Positions 7,053 to 15,133 of a stretch of 64,000 nucleotides of DNA are shown here, in pieces. The stretch comes from CF-167 sp963695195. GTDB taxonomy: Bacteria > Chloroflexota > Limnocylindria > QHBO01. Numbering within the stretch: the first letter of the stretch is position 1; each line of letters opens with the position of its first letter. Under the pieces are notes generated by a model that saw nothing but the letters and a program-made list of their open reading frames with translations, did not search any database and was not told the origin of the DNA. A program made the position numbers and the translations under genes. The stretch covers positions 113,531-177,530 of the forward strand of contig CAVOGE010000004.1 of assembly GCA_963695195.1 (NCBI GenBank). The letters run 5' to 3'.

Positions 7053-9728
7053 TCAGTCCCCGGTCAGGTGTCGCAGCTGTGCCTCGAGGTCGGCAAGCCG
7101 GTCCCGCTCTCGCTGCACGACGTCGGCCGGGGCGCGTTCCGGAAATGCGCCGGAGAGCAGGGTGCGCAGTCGTTCGATCCCGCGACGCAGGTGCGCCTCG
7201 CTGTCCGCACGGGCCGCAGCTGCGCGGGCATCGCTGGCCGGATCGCTGCCGACCCACGCCGCCGCGGCGGCCGTCGACACGACGCCGCTCGGGCGGCCGA
7301 GATCATCGCCGGCGTCGCGGACCTCGATCGGTCGAACCCGCGCAAGTGCCTCGAGGTAGACGAGCCCGCCAATGAGGGCCGCGCGCGCGGCCTCATCCGC
7401 CGGCACGACCGTGAGCGGCAGCCACGTGGCCGCCGCCACTCCGGAATCTGTTCGCAGATTCCGCACGCTGCGCACCAGCTCCATCAGCGCAGCCATCTCC
7501 GCCTCGGCGGTTGCGTCGCGCGCGCTCGGCGCCGGCCAGGCCGCACTGATCAGCAGCGGCTCTCCGCGGGTGACCGGCGGAGCGGCGTGGTGGAGGGCAG
7601 ACCAGATCTCCTCGGTGACGAATGGCATGATCGGGTGGAGCAGGCGCAGCAGGTCGGCAAGCGTCTCCGCGGCGGTCGTCCAGGCGCGTACACGGTCGCC
7701 GCCGCTGGCTTCAGGACGCCGGAGGTCGACCTTGACCGCCTCCAGGTACCAGTCGCAGAAGTCGCTCCAGGCGAATTCGTGGATCGCCCCTGCGTAGCCG
7801 GACAGCTCCAGCTCATCGAGCTGGCGGGTCGCCCGCTCCGTCGCCTCGGCCAGCCGCGAGCGAATCCAGCGCTCCGGGAGGGTCGGCCCGCCCGACGGGG
7901 CGACCTGCAATTCCGGTCGCGCGCCGAGCACGAAGCGCGCGGCGTTCCACAGCTTGTTCGTGAAGTTGCGAGCCCCGTCCAACTTGCCCATGGTCAGGCG
8001 CTGGTCGGCCCCCGGACTGGTGCCGACGGTGAGAGCGAAACGCAGCGCATCGGCGCCGATCTCCTCGATGATCTCCAGGGGATCGACCACGTTGCCCTTG
8101 GTCTTGCTCATCTTCACCCCGCCATCGGCGCGGACCAGGCCGTGCAGGTAGATGGTGTGGAACGGCTCGATGCCGGTGCAGAAGAGGCCGAGCATCATCA
8201 TGCGGGCGACCCAGAAGAAGATGATGTCGTAGCCGGTCTCCATCACCGAGGTCGGGTAGAACCGTCGCAAGTCGGCGGTCTCATCCGGCCAGCCGAGCGT
8301 GGAGAACGGCCACAGCCCACTGCTGAACCACGTGTCAAAGATATCGGTCTCCTGGGTCAGGTCGGTCGGCGGCCGCCCGCAGGTGTCGCAGGCGTCTGGT
8401 CCCGATTCCAGCTCGGAGATGGTGATGTGCCCGTCCGGGCAGTACCAGGCAGGAATGCGATGGCCCCACCACAGCTGCCGGCCCACCGCCCAGTCGCGGA
8501 TGTTCTCCATCCAGTGCGCGTAGACCTTGGCGAAATGGTCCGGCACGATCCTGGTTCGACCTTCGCGGACCGATGCCAGGGCACGTTCGGCGAGCGGGGC
8601 GGTGCGCACGAACCACTGGACCGATAAGCGCGGCTCGACCACGGTGCCGCAGCGGTCGCAGTGGCCGATCACCATGGCGTGCGGGCGCTCCCCCTCAAGG
8701 TCGCCCATGGCGCGCAGCCGCTCGACGATCAGCGCGCGGGCCTCGTAGCGATCGAGGCCGGCGAACTCGCCGCCCTCCTCGTTGATGTGCGCCTCCTCGT
8801 CCAGGATGCTGATCGCCGGCAAACCGTGCCGGCGGCCGGTCTCGTAGTCGTCAGCGTCGTGTGCCGGCGTGATCTTCACCGCGCCGGTGCCGAATTCCCG
8901 CTCGACCACCTCGTCGGTGATGATCGGCAGGCGGCGGCCCAGGAACGGCAGGATCGCGTCGCGGCCGACCAGGTCACGGTATCGCTCGTCGTCGGGGTGG
9001 ACGGCCACGGCCACGTCGCCGAGCAGGGTCTCGGGACGAGTGGTGGCGATCGAGATCCAGTGCGATGGGTCCGGCGATCCGTCGGGCGTGGCCAGGTGGT
9101 AGCGAATCTGCCACAGGGTACCGGTCTCGTCGCGCGGCACCTTTTCCAGGTCACTGATGGTCGTGCGGCAGCGCGGACACCAGTTGACCAATCCCTCCCC
9201 GCGGTACACGAGCCCGGCGTCGTGCAGTCGCTTGAAGGCGGCGCGCACCGCGCGCGCGCTCATCGGGTCCATGGTGAACAGGTTGCGCGTCCAATCTGCC
9301 GAGGCACCCAGGCGGCGCATCTGAAGACCGATGGCGTCGCGCGTTTCATCCATGAACCGCCACATCCGCTCCAGGTAGCGATCGCGTCCAAGCGAACCGC
9401 GCGTCTCCCCCTCTTCGGCGATCAGCTTGTCGAGCACGAACTGCGCGGCGATGCTGGCGTGGTCGACCCCCGGCAGCCAAAGGGTGTCGGCACCGCGCAT
9501 GCGGTGATAGCGGATCATCATGTCCTCGAGGGTCACGAACAGCGCGTGCCCCGTGTGGAGCGACCCGGTCACATTGGGGGGAGGCATGGTGATCACGAAC
9601 CGCTCCGCACCGGCAGGCGCCTCCGCAGCCGGTGTGAAGGCGCCGCTCGCCATCCAGCGGTCGTAGATCCCCGGCTCGACCGATGCCGGGGCGTAGCGCG
9701 GTGGCAGACCCTGCTCGTCGCCCGTCAT
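7053..9728 (-). CDS. valS: Valyl-tRNA synthetase
   Basis: Charges tRNA-Val. 891 aa from the ATG at 9728, chosen over an in-frame TTG at 9752 because GGAGGT lies 6 nt upstream of it. Class I motifs are clear: the HIGH variant PPPNVTGSLHTGHAL near residue 45 and KMSKTKGNVVDP in the second half. Between them is the CP1 editing insert (including AHDADDYETGRRHGLP and ETGYDIIFFWVARMM at its edges). An anticodon-binding helical domain and a C-terminal coiled coil with arginine/glutamate-rich heptads (ending ERDRLADLEAQLRHLTGD) follow. Zinc-like CDRCG and CDTCG pairs occur. Expression is governed by the T-box leader immediately upstream. Confidence 0.98.
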   Translation of the reverse strand: MTGDEQGLPPRYAPASVEPGIYDRWMASGAFTPAAEAPAGAERFVITMPPPNVTGSLHTGHALFVTLEDMMIRYHRMRGADTLWLPGVDHASIAAQFVLDKLIAEEGETRGSLGRDRYLERMWRFMDETRDAIGLQMRRLGASADWTRNLFTMDPMSARAVRAAFKRLHDAGLVYRGEGLVNWCPRCRTTISDLEKVPRDETGTLWQIRYHLATPDGSPDPSHWISIATTRPETLLGDVAVAVHPDDERYRDLVGRDAILPFLGRRLPIITDEVVEREFGTGAVKITPAHDADDYETGRRHGLPAISILDEEAHINEEGGEFAGLDRYEARALIVERLRAMGDLEGERPHAMVIGHCDRCGTVVEPRLSVQWFVRTAPLAERALASVREGRTRIVPDHFAKVYAHWMENIRDWAVGRQLWWGHRIPAWYCPDGHITISELESGPDACDTCGRPPTDLTQETDIFDTWFSSGLWPFSTLGWPDETADLRRFYPTSVMETGYDIIFFWVARMMMLGLFCTGIEPFHTIYLHGLVRADGGVKMSKTKGNVVDPLEIIEEIGADALRFALTVGTSPGADQRLTMGKLDGARNFTNKLWNAARFVLGARPELQVAPSGGPTLPERWIRSRLAEATERATRQLDELELSGYAGAIHEFAWSDFCDWYLEAVKVDLRRPEASGGDRVRAWTTAAETLADLLRLLHPIMPFVTEEIWSALHHAAPPVTRGEPLLISAAWPAPSARDATAEAEMAALMELVRSVRNLRTDSGVAAATWLPLTVVPADEAARAALIGGLVYLEALARVRPIEVRDAGDDLGRPSGVVSTAAAAAWVGSDPASDARAAAARADSEAHLRRGIERLRTLLSGAFPERAPADVVQRERDRLADLEAQLRHLTGD

Positions 9729-9750
9729 CGGTCCACCTCCGTGCCAATAC

Positions 9751-9779
9751 AAAACCCGTTCGCCGAAGGACGAACGGGT
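9751..9779 (-). terminator. Rho-independent terminator of the valS T-box leader
   Basis: Stem ACCCGTTCG / CGAACGGGT with an 8-nt loop, followed by TTT, directly 3' of the T-box motif and upstream of the valS Shine-Dalgarno sequence. It is the alternative to the antiterminator. Confidence 0.92.
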
Positions 9780-9985
9780 CGTGGTACCACCTTCGTTCGG
9801 CTCACCCCCTTAACAGGTGTGCGCCCTCGCTGCCGCGGTAACGGGCGGACCCGATCGGCTCGCGCGCGACCTTCGCCCTCTCGCTCCCCGGCAGGATTTC
9901 AGCCCGAGTCCCGCCGTCTCTGATGTGGCCGATGGAGGGGTACTCCTCGCGGTCAACGCCGTGGGCGCGAGTCTAGCACCGGCGA
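9751..9985 (-). promoter_or_regulatory. T-box riboswitch leader (valine) of valS
   Basis: tRNA-sensing leader of valS. The conserved T-box element GGTGGTACCACG is at 9791-9780, where it would pair with the acceptor end of uncharged tRNA and form the antiterminator. It is followed by a strong terminator hairpin. Further upstream, an AGTA-containing stem I (around GAGGAGTACCCCTCC, 9940s) and, on its 3' side, GAAGGTC at about 9874-9868 place GTC (Val) as the specifier codon. The specifier is my reading of the fold. A TAGACT box near 9975 would fit as its -10. Uncharged tRNA-Val would raise valS expression by preventing termination. Confidence 0.9.
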
Positions 9986-9994
9986 GGGCGAGCG

Positions 9995-11098
9995 TCAGCG
10001 CGATCGGGTCACCTTGACGTTGACCGTGCTGCCGTCTGCCTGGATCTCCGCGTCCGGCTCGATCGAGCGAACCGCGGCCGGCATGTCGAAGCCGCTCGCG
10101 TGTTCGAGGGTGAAGATGAACTCACCGGTAGAGCCGATCCCCAGGGCGACACTGCTGATGTCGTCGAGGCGCTGGAGTGCCTGCTTGAACGATGTGATCG
10201 CTCCGAAGCTGCCCAGCCCGCGGACGAGGACGGTGCTGGTCGCCGTGGCGGCTGGCTCGGTGGCTGCGCCCGTGGCGTCGGATGGCGTGCTCTGCTCCGC
10301 GGGCTCCTCGCCCAGTTGCTCGTCCAGCTCGGCGAGGCGGCTGGCCGCCGCCGGTGCGGAATCGTGTCCGGGCGTCGGCGCCTCGTCGGCCGAGGGCACT
10401 CGCGTCACCGGAGCAGCAGCGGCCGGCGCGTGGGCGTCTGGCATCGTCGCAGCGGGTGGGGCGCCACTGCTCCCCGTGGGCGGCGAAGGCATACGTCGCG
10501 CTGCCGCGGCAAATGCAGCGGGATCCTTGATGGCAGCCAGCTCATCCATGAACGCACCGAGGCGGCGCTCGTAGTCGGCAACCTGCCCCTGGAGCGCGGC
10601 GCGCTCGGCATCCCGGCGGGCCTCCTGCTCGGCCAGCTCCTGGTCCAGCAGCTGGCGGCGCGCGGCCACCTTTCGCGTGGCTTCGGTTCGGACCCGATCG
10701 ATCTCGCCACGCTCCCAATCCCCGATGCTGGCGACGTCGGCGTCCGCTCGTGTTCGCAGCTGCGCCTGGCGTTCAACCGTGCTCGCGTCCGCTCCATCGG
10801 CGCCCGCTTCGACGGCTGTCCGGAGATCGGCCAGCGCGCGATCGCGGGAAGCCTCGACGACCGAGCGCATGGCCGCGACCAGGTCAGCCAGGAAATCTGG
10901 CGACGGGGTCATCTGTTCGCGCGGGTTGCTGGACATGTGCTTCTCATTCTGCTCGCTCTGATCGGTCTGATCGGTCGGTCCCTGGTCACCCGGCGAAGCA
11001 GCGACAGGCGCCTCGGCGACGTCTGTCGACGCCTCCGTATCGGCGCCCGCGGACGACCACGGAAGCCGAATCCCGGAACTTCGCGGCGTCGACTGCAT
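9995..11098 (-). CDS. Uncharacterised coiled-coil protein with C-terminal alpha/beta domain
   Basis: 367 aa, function unknown. Residues 1-60 are Ser/Thr/Asp-rich and disordered. Residues ~65-200 are a long charged helix region (RDRALADLRTAVEAG ... ATRKVAARRQLLDQELAEQEARRDAERAAL) predicted as a coiled coil. After an Ala/Pro/Thr-rich linker, residues ~290-367 form a compact domain starting TVLVRGLGSFGAITSFKQAL and ending VNVKVTRSR, with a beta-alpha-beta-beta-alpha-beta feel reminiscent of small ferredoxin-like modules. The layout recalls DivIVA-like or secretion-associated scaffold proteins, but there is no solid match. It lies between clpX and valS on the same strand. Confidence 0.72.
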   Translation of the reverse strand: MQSTPRSSGIRLPWSSAGADTEASTDVAEAPVAASPGDQGPTDQTDQSEQNEKHMSSNPREQMTPSPDFLADLVAAMRSVVEASRDRALADLRTAVEAGADGADASTVERQAQLRTRADADVASIGDWERGEIDRVRTEATRKVAARRQLLDQELAEQEARRDAERAALQGQVADYERRLGAFMDELAAIKDPAAFAAAARRMPSPPTGSSGAPPAATMPDAHAPAAAAPVTRVPSADEAPTPGHDSAPAAASRLAELDEQLGEEPAEQSTPSDATGAATEPAATATSTVLVRGLGSFGAITSFKQALQRLDDISSVALGIGSTGEFIFTLEHASGFDMPAAVRSIEPDAEIQADGSTVNVKVTRSR

Positions 11099-11237
11099 CT
11101 GGGGGACGTCCTTTCATGCCAACCTTGCCCAAGGCGGGTCTGAGAGCATCCTATCGCCCCGGTGTTGCTCACAAGCAGCGGCCCGAAGGTACTCCCGCGT
11201 CCACCCACTGGTACCTGTCACCGCGGGTCCGGGAAGG

Positions 11238-12533
11238 CTAGGCGGACTCCTCGACACGCTCGGCCGGGCGCGGCTTCGAGCCGCGTCGACGCGGCTCGGC
11301 GTTGTCGGTCTCGGTCATCAGGATCGGCGGCTGGCCGTGCTCGATCGTCTCGGCGGTGATCACGACCTTCTTGATGTCGGTCCGCTCCGGGATGTCGTAC
11401 ATGACCTCCAGCAACGCCTCCTCGACGATCGTGCGCAGGGCGCGCGCCCCGGTCTTTCGGTCGAGCGCCTTGTGGGCTGCGGCCTCCAGCGCCTCGGGCG
11501 TGAAGACGAGCTCGACAGAGTCGAGTGACAGGAACTTGGCGAATTGCCGGGTGACCGCATTCTTGGGCTCGGTGAGCACCCGCACCAGGTCCTCCTTGAG
11601 CAGCGCGGCGAGACTGACGACCACCGGCAGGCGGCCAACGAACTCGGGGATCAGGCCGTACTTCAGGAGATCCTCGGGCATGAGCTGGTCCATCAGGCGT
11701 CGTCGCTCGTCGCGCGACCGCGAAGCCTGCGAGCCGAATCCGATCCCCCGCTTGCCGACCCGCTCCTCGACGATCTTCTCCAGCCCCTCGAAGGCGCCGC
11801 CACAGATGAACAGCACGTTGGTAGTGTCGATCTGGATGAAGTCCTGGTGCGGATGTTTGCGTCCGCCCTGCGGCGGCACGTTGGCGACCGTCCCCTCCAG
11901 GATCTTGAGGAGCGCCTGCTGGACGCCCTCGCCGGACACGTCACGGGTGATCGACGGGTTATCGGTCTTTCGGGCGATCTTGTCGATCTCGTCGATGTAG
12001 ATGATCCCGCGCTGGGCCCGCTGCACATCGAAATCGGCTGCCTGGATGAGCCGCAGCAGGATGTTCTCGACATCCTCGCCGACGTAGCCAGCCTCGGTCA
12101 GGCTGGTGGCATCGGCGATGCAGAACGGCACGTCGAGGACCTTGGCCAGCGTCTGGGCCAGGAGGGTCTTGCCGCTTCCGGTTGGGCCGACCAGCAGGAC
12201 GTTGCTCTTGCCGAGCTCCACCTCGTCCACGACCTGGCCCGCGTTGACGCGCTTGTAGTGGTTGTAGACCGCGACGGAGAGGACCTTCTTGGCCTGCTCC
12301 TGGCTGATCACGTAGGCGTCGAGCTTCTCCTTGATCCGGCGCGGCGAGGGGAGTGTGGTGGGGGCGCTCTTCGTGCGCGGCGCCTCGAGCATCTCCTCCT
12401 CGATGATCTCCTGGCAGAGGTTGATGCACTCGTCGCAGATGTACACGCCCTGGCCCGCGATCAGCTTGCGTACCTGTTCCTGGCTCTTGCCGCAGAACGA
12501 GCAGCGGTACGGGACCTTCGTCTTGCCGGTCAT
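11238..12533 (-). CDS. clpX: ATP-dependent Clp protease ATP-binding subunit ClpX
   Basis: AAA+ unfoldase that feeds substrates into ClpP. 431 aa, usual length. N-terminal C4 zinc-binding domain: CSFCGKSQEQV ... ICDECINLC. Walker A GPTGSGKTLLAQ, pore-loop GYVG within SLTEAGYVGEDVEN, Walker B GIIYIDEIDKIA, and the sensor-2 arginine region GARALRTIVEEAL. The IGF loop that docks into ClpP is present as RGIGFGSQ. The gene is on the same strand as clpP and tig but is separated from them by two plus-strand genes. Confidence 0.98.
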   Translation of the reverse strand: MTGKTKVPYRCSFCGKSQEQVRKLIAGQGVYICDECINLCQEIIEEEMLEAPRTKSAPTTLPSPRRIKEKLDAYVISQEQAKKVLSVAVYNHYKRVNAGQVVDEVELGKSNVLLVGPTGSGKTLLAQTLAKVLDVPFCIADATSLTEAGYVGEDVENILLRLIQAADFDVQRAQRGIIYIDEIDKIARKTDNPSITRDVSGEGVQQALLKILEGTVANVPPQGGRKHPHQDFIQIDTTNVLFICGGAFEGLEKIVEERVGKRGIGFGSQASRSRDERRRLMDQLMPEDLLKYGLIPEFVGRLPVVVSLAALLKEDLVRVLTEPKNAVTRQFAKFLSLDSVELVFTPEALEAAAHKALDRKTGARALRTIVEEALLEVMYDIPERTDIKKVVITAETIEHGQPPILMTETDNAEPRRRGSKPRPAERVEESA

Positions 12534-12590
12534 GGCTGCGAGGATATCACGCGCGTTCCAGCCGACGGCCTATTCAGGGATCGTGCTCGG

Positions 12591-12596
12591 TAGCAT
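12591..12596 (+). promoter_or_regulatory. Predicted -10 box of the alkyltransferase gene (leaderless)
   Basis: TAGCAT ending 6 nt before the GTG start at 12603; no Shine-Dalgarno sequence between them. Confidence 0.5.
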
Positions 12597-12602
12597 GAAC
12601 CC

Positions 12603-13073
12603 GTGCAGCCTGGCATCACCGTCGCGCCCCTGGAGTCCCCGATCGGTCGGGTCTGGGTCGCTGTTTCGAACCGCGGGCTCGTCTCCATCACGCGCAGCGA
12701 CCTGCCGGAATCCGGCTCCTCGATGCCTGACCCGCCCGCCGTGGCGCCGGCGATTGCTGAGCTGGAGGCCTACTTCGCGGGGCGGCTCAGGGAATTCTCG
12801 CTCTCCCTCGACCTTCGCGGCGCCGGGGCGTTCGACGCTGCCGTCTGGGCCGCGGCGCGGCGGATCCGCTATGGCGAGACCGTCTCGTACGGTGAGCTGG
12901 CGGTGATGGCCGGCTACCCCGCTGCCGCCCGGGCCGTCGGAGGATCGATGTCGCGCTGCCCGTTCGCTCCGGTCGTGCCGTGCCATCGGGTCATCCACGC
13001 CGACGGCTCGATCCGGGGTTGGGGCCCCGATCTCTGGATCAAGCGCTGGCTGCTCGACCTGGAGCGCGGGTAG
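12603..13073 (+). CDS. ogt: Methylated-DNA--protein-cysteine methyltransferase (Ogt/MGMT family)
   Basis: Suicide DNA-repair protein that moves the alkyl group of O6-alkylguanine to its own cysteine. 156 aa, usual for the single-domain form without Ada. The active site is PCHRV (within VVPCHRVIHADGS, cysteine about residue 122). The arginine-finger helix region YGELAVMAGYPAAARAVGGSM precedes it. A short N-terminal domain starts TVAPLESPIGRVWVAV. GTG start at 12603 with a likely leaderless promoter. It diverges from clpX. Confidence 0.93.
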   Translation: MQPGITVAPLESPIGRVWVAVSNRGLVSITRSDLPESGSSMPDPPAVAPAIAELEAYFAGRLREFSLSLDLRGAGAFDAAVWAAARRIRYGETVSYGELAVMAGYPAAARAVGGSMSRCPFAPVVPCHRVIHADGSIRGWGPDLWIKRWLLDLERG

Positions 13074-13391
13074 GCGCCGGGGGTGGGAAGGGCGGGTCTC
13101 CGCCAGATATGCACCCGGAGACCCTTGGACCGGATTCCGCCGATGGATCGGTGGTACGTCGTTCCCTCCCGTAGGAGTCGGTGACGCACCTGAGCGTGCA
13201 CGCCCTCGCGCTTGACGGCCTTCCCCCTGTTTCGCCGGGATGGAGTCGCTTAACGGTCCACCCGTGCGAATCTGCACCTCTTTCAGCCGCCGGCGGCCGA
13301 TAACGGTCATCCGGTGCACGTCTGGTCAGGTGCCAGCCTGACACAGCATCAGCGGCCCCGGCGAGCCTGACGCCTCAGGTACTGTTCGCCG
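13074..13391 (+). other. Intergenic stretch, no feature found
   Basis: About 318 bp between the alkyltransferase gene and the nucleoside hydrolase gene. Open frames here do not look like protein. Only a TACTGT box at 13380-13385, 6 nt before the ATG at 13392, stands out as a possible leaderless promoter. Confidence 0.4.
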
Positions 13392-14432
13392 ATGCGTCAG
13401 CCTCCGGGCCGATCTCCTGGATTCGCCACGGTCATCACGAGCCTCGTGCTGGCCGCCTGCGCGGCCGCTCCGGCGGGCAGTCAATCAGCCTCTCCGCCGC
13501 CCGAACGCACCGTGCTGATCGATACCGACGTCGCGCCTGACGACCTGGTCGCCCTCGCCTTCCTGCTCAGCGCACCGGGAGTTGAGGTCGCGGCAATCAC
13601 CGTCTCGGGCACCGGGGAAGCTCACTGCGCTGGGGGCGTGTCGGTCGTCCTGCGCCTGCTCGAGCGACTCGACGCGCAGGAGATCCCGGTTGCGTGCGGG
13701 CGTGAGGCACCCCTTGCCGGCGACCACGCCTTTCCCGACGCGTGGCGGGCCGGCGCCGACGCGGGGTCTGGACTCCAATTGCCGACCACGGAGCGCGTGC
13801 CGGCAAACGCAACCGCGATTGACCTGATTACGCAGGCGGCGGAGGCAACCGAAGGCCTGGCGGTCCTGACATTGGGCCCGCTGACCAACCTGGCTGACGC
13901 GATCCACGCGGATCCCAACCTGGCGGAGCGGCTCGGCCCGGTCTACGTCATGGGTGGAGCGCTCCACGTCCCCGGCAACATCCTCGGTCCCGGTGCGCCC
14001 GCCGGAAACGCCGTCGCCGAATGGAACATCTACGTCGATCCGCAGGCAATGGCAACGGTGATCGACGCGGGACTGCGGCCGTACCTGGTCAGCCTTGACG
14101 GGACCAACCAGGTGCCGGTGACGACCGCCTTCGCCGAGCGGGTGTCAAACGAAGCGACCGGGCCGGGGGCCCGGATCCTGGCGGAGCTGTTCGCCGCAAA
14201 TCCGTTCATGACCGACGGCACGTACTACCTCTGGGACCCCCTGGCAGCCGCGTTGGCGGCCGGCTACCCGGTCGGACGGTTCGCGGAGGCGAACGTGCGA
14301 GTCGAGGAGGCGGAAGGTCCCGAATCGGGGTTCACGCGTCCGATCGACGGTCCCCCGAACGCCTGGTACCTCATCGCGGGAGACCGCGCTGCGGCCGAGG
14401 ACACCCTGCTCACCATCCTGAACCGAGAATAG
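13392..14432 (+). CDS. Nucleoside hydrolase (IUNH family) lipoprotein
   Basis: Predicted exported enzyme that splits the N-glycosidic bond of ribonucleosides. 346 aa. N terminus is a lipoprotein signal ending in a lipobox, LVLAAC, with the lipidated Cys about residue 23. The mature part opens with the family signature VLIDTDVAPDDLVALA, whose aspartates bind Ca2+ and ribose. Further family features: TLGPLTNLADAI, YVMGGAL, AEWNIYVDPQA and, late, the Asp of YLWDPLAAALA. Substrate preference cannot be read from the sequence. Being a lipoprotein is unusual, since many relatives are cytosolic; it suggests nucleoside scavenging outside the membrane. Confidence 0.88.
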   Translation: MRQPPGRSPGFATVITSLVLAACAAAPAGSQSASPPPERTVLIDTDVAPDDLVALAFLLSAPGVEVAAITVSGTGEAHCAGGVSVVLRLLERLDAQEIPVACGREAPLAGDHAFPDAWRAGADAGSGLQLPTTERVPANATAIDLITQAAEATEGLAVLTLGPLTNLADAIHADPNLAERLGPVYVMGGALHVPGNILGPGAPAGNAVAEWNIYVDPQAMATVIDAGLRPYLVSLDGTNQVPVTTAFAERVSNEATGPGARILAELFAANPFMTDGTYYLWDPLAAALAAGYPVGRFAEANVRVEEAEGPESGFTRPIDGPPNAWYLIAGDRAAAEDTLLTILNRE

Positions 14433-14448
14433 GCGCCGGGACTCGACC

Positions 14449-15129
14449 CTACTTCTTGGACTTCGGCTCCGGCTTGGCGTCGGCAGCCGCCGCTTCCGCC
14501 GCAGACGGCACCTTCCCGCCGGCGGCCTGGGTCATGCTGATCAGCGACTCGCCCGAACCCACGAACACCTCGTCGATGATGCCGTAGGCCTTGGCCTCCT
14601 CGGCCCCCAGGTAGTAGTCGCGGTCGGAGTCCTGCTTCACCTTCTCGGGCGTCTGGCCGGTGTGGTTGGCCAGGATCTTGGTCAACCGCTCGGTGAGGTG
14701 CATCACCTCGCGCACCTGGATCTCGACGTCGGGCGTGTTGCCGCGGAATCCGGCCGAACCCTGGTGGATCATGATCCGGCTGTTCGGCAGTGCAAACCGC
14801 TTGCCCTTCGCTCCGGCTGCCAGCAGGACCGATGCCATGCTCGCCGCCTGGCCGATGCAGATGGTGCTCACCGGCGCCTTGAGGTACTGCATCGTGTCGT
14901 AGATCGCCAGCCCGCTGGTGACCACGCCGCCGGGCGAGTTGATGTACAGGCTGATGTCCTTGGTCGGGTCCTCGCTCTCCAGGAAGAGGAGCTGGGCGAT
15001 CACCAGGTTGGCGATGTGATCCTCGATCGCATCGCCCAGGAAGATGATCCGCTCCTTGAGGAGCCGTGAGTAGATGTCGAAGGCTCGCTCTCCGCGAGCG
15101 CTCGACTCGATGACCATCGGGACCAGCAT
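14449..15129 (-). CDS. clpP: ATP-dependent Clp protease proteolytic subunit ClpP
   Basis: Serine peptidase forming the tetradecameric chamber used with ClpX. 226 aa with a ~25-aa Ala/Lys-rich C-terminal extension. The triad is visible: Ser in GQAASMASVLL, His in RIMIHQGSAG, Asp in SDRDYYLGAEEA. The N-terminal region has SRLLKERIIFLG. It starts 5 bp after the stop of tig, so tig-clpP is an operon. Confidence 0.98.
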   Translation of the reverse strand: MLVPMVIESSARGERAFDIYSRLLKERIIFLGDAIEDHIANLVIAQLLFLESEDPTKDISLYINSPGGVVTSGLAIYDTMQYLKAPVSTICIGQAASMASVLLAAGAKGKRFALPNSRIMIHQGSAGFRGNTPDVEIQVREVMHLTERLTKILANHTGQTPEKVKQDSDRDYYLGAEEAKAYGIIDEVFVGSGESLISMTQAAGGKVPSAAEAAAADAKPEPKSKK

Positions 15130-15133
15130 GCAT

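Noticed and set aside
9729..9752. Upstream TTG start of valS
   Set aside because: It lies in the T-box terminator tail; ATG 9728 has GGAGGT in the right place.
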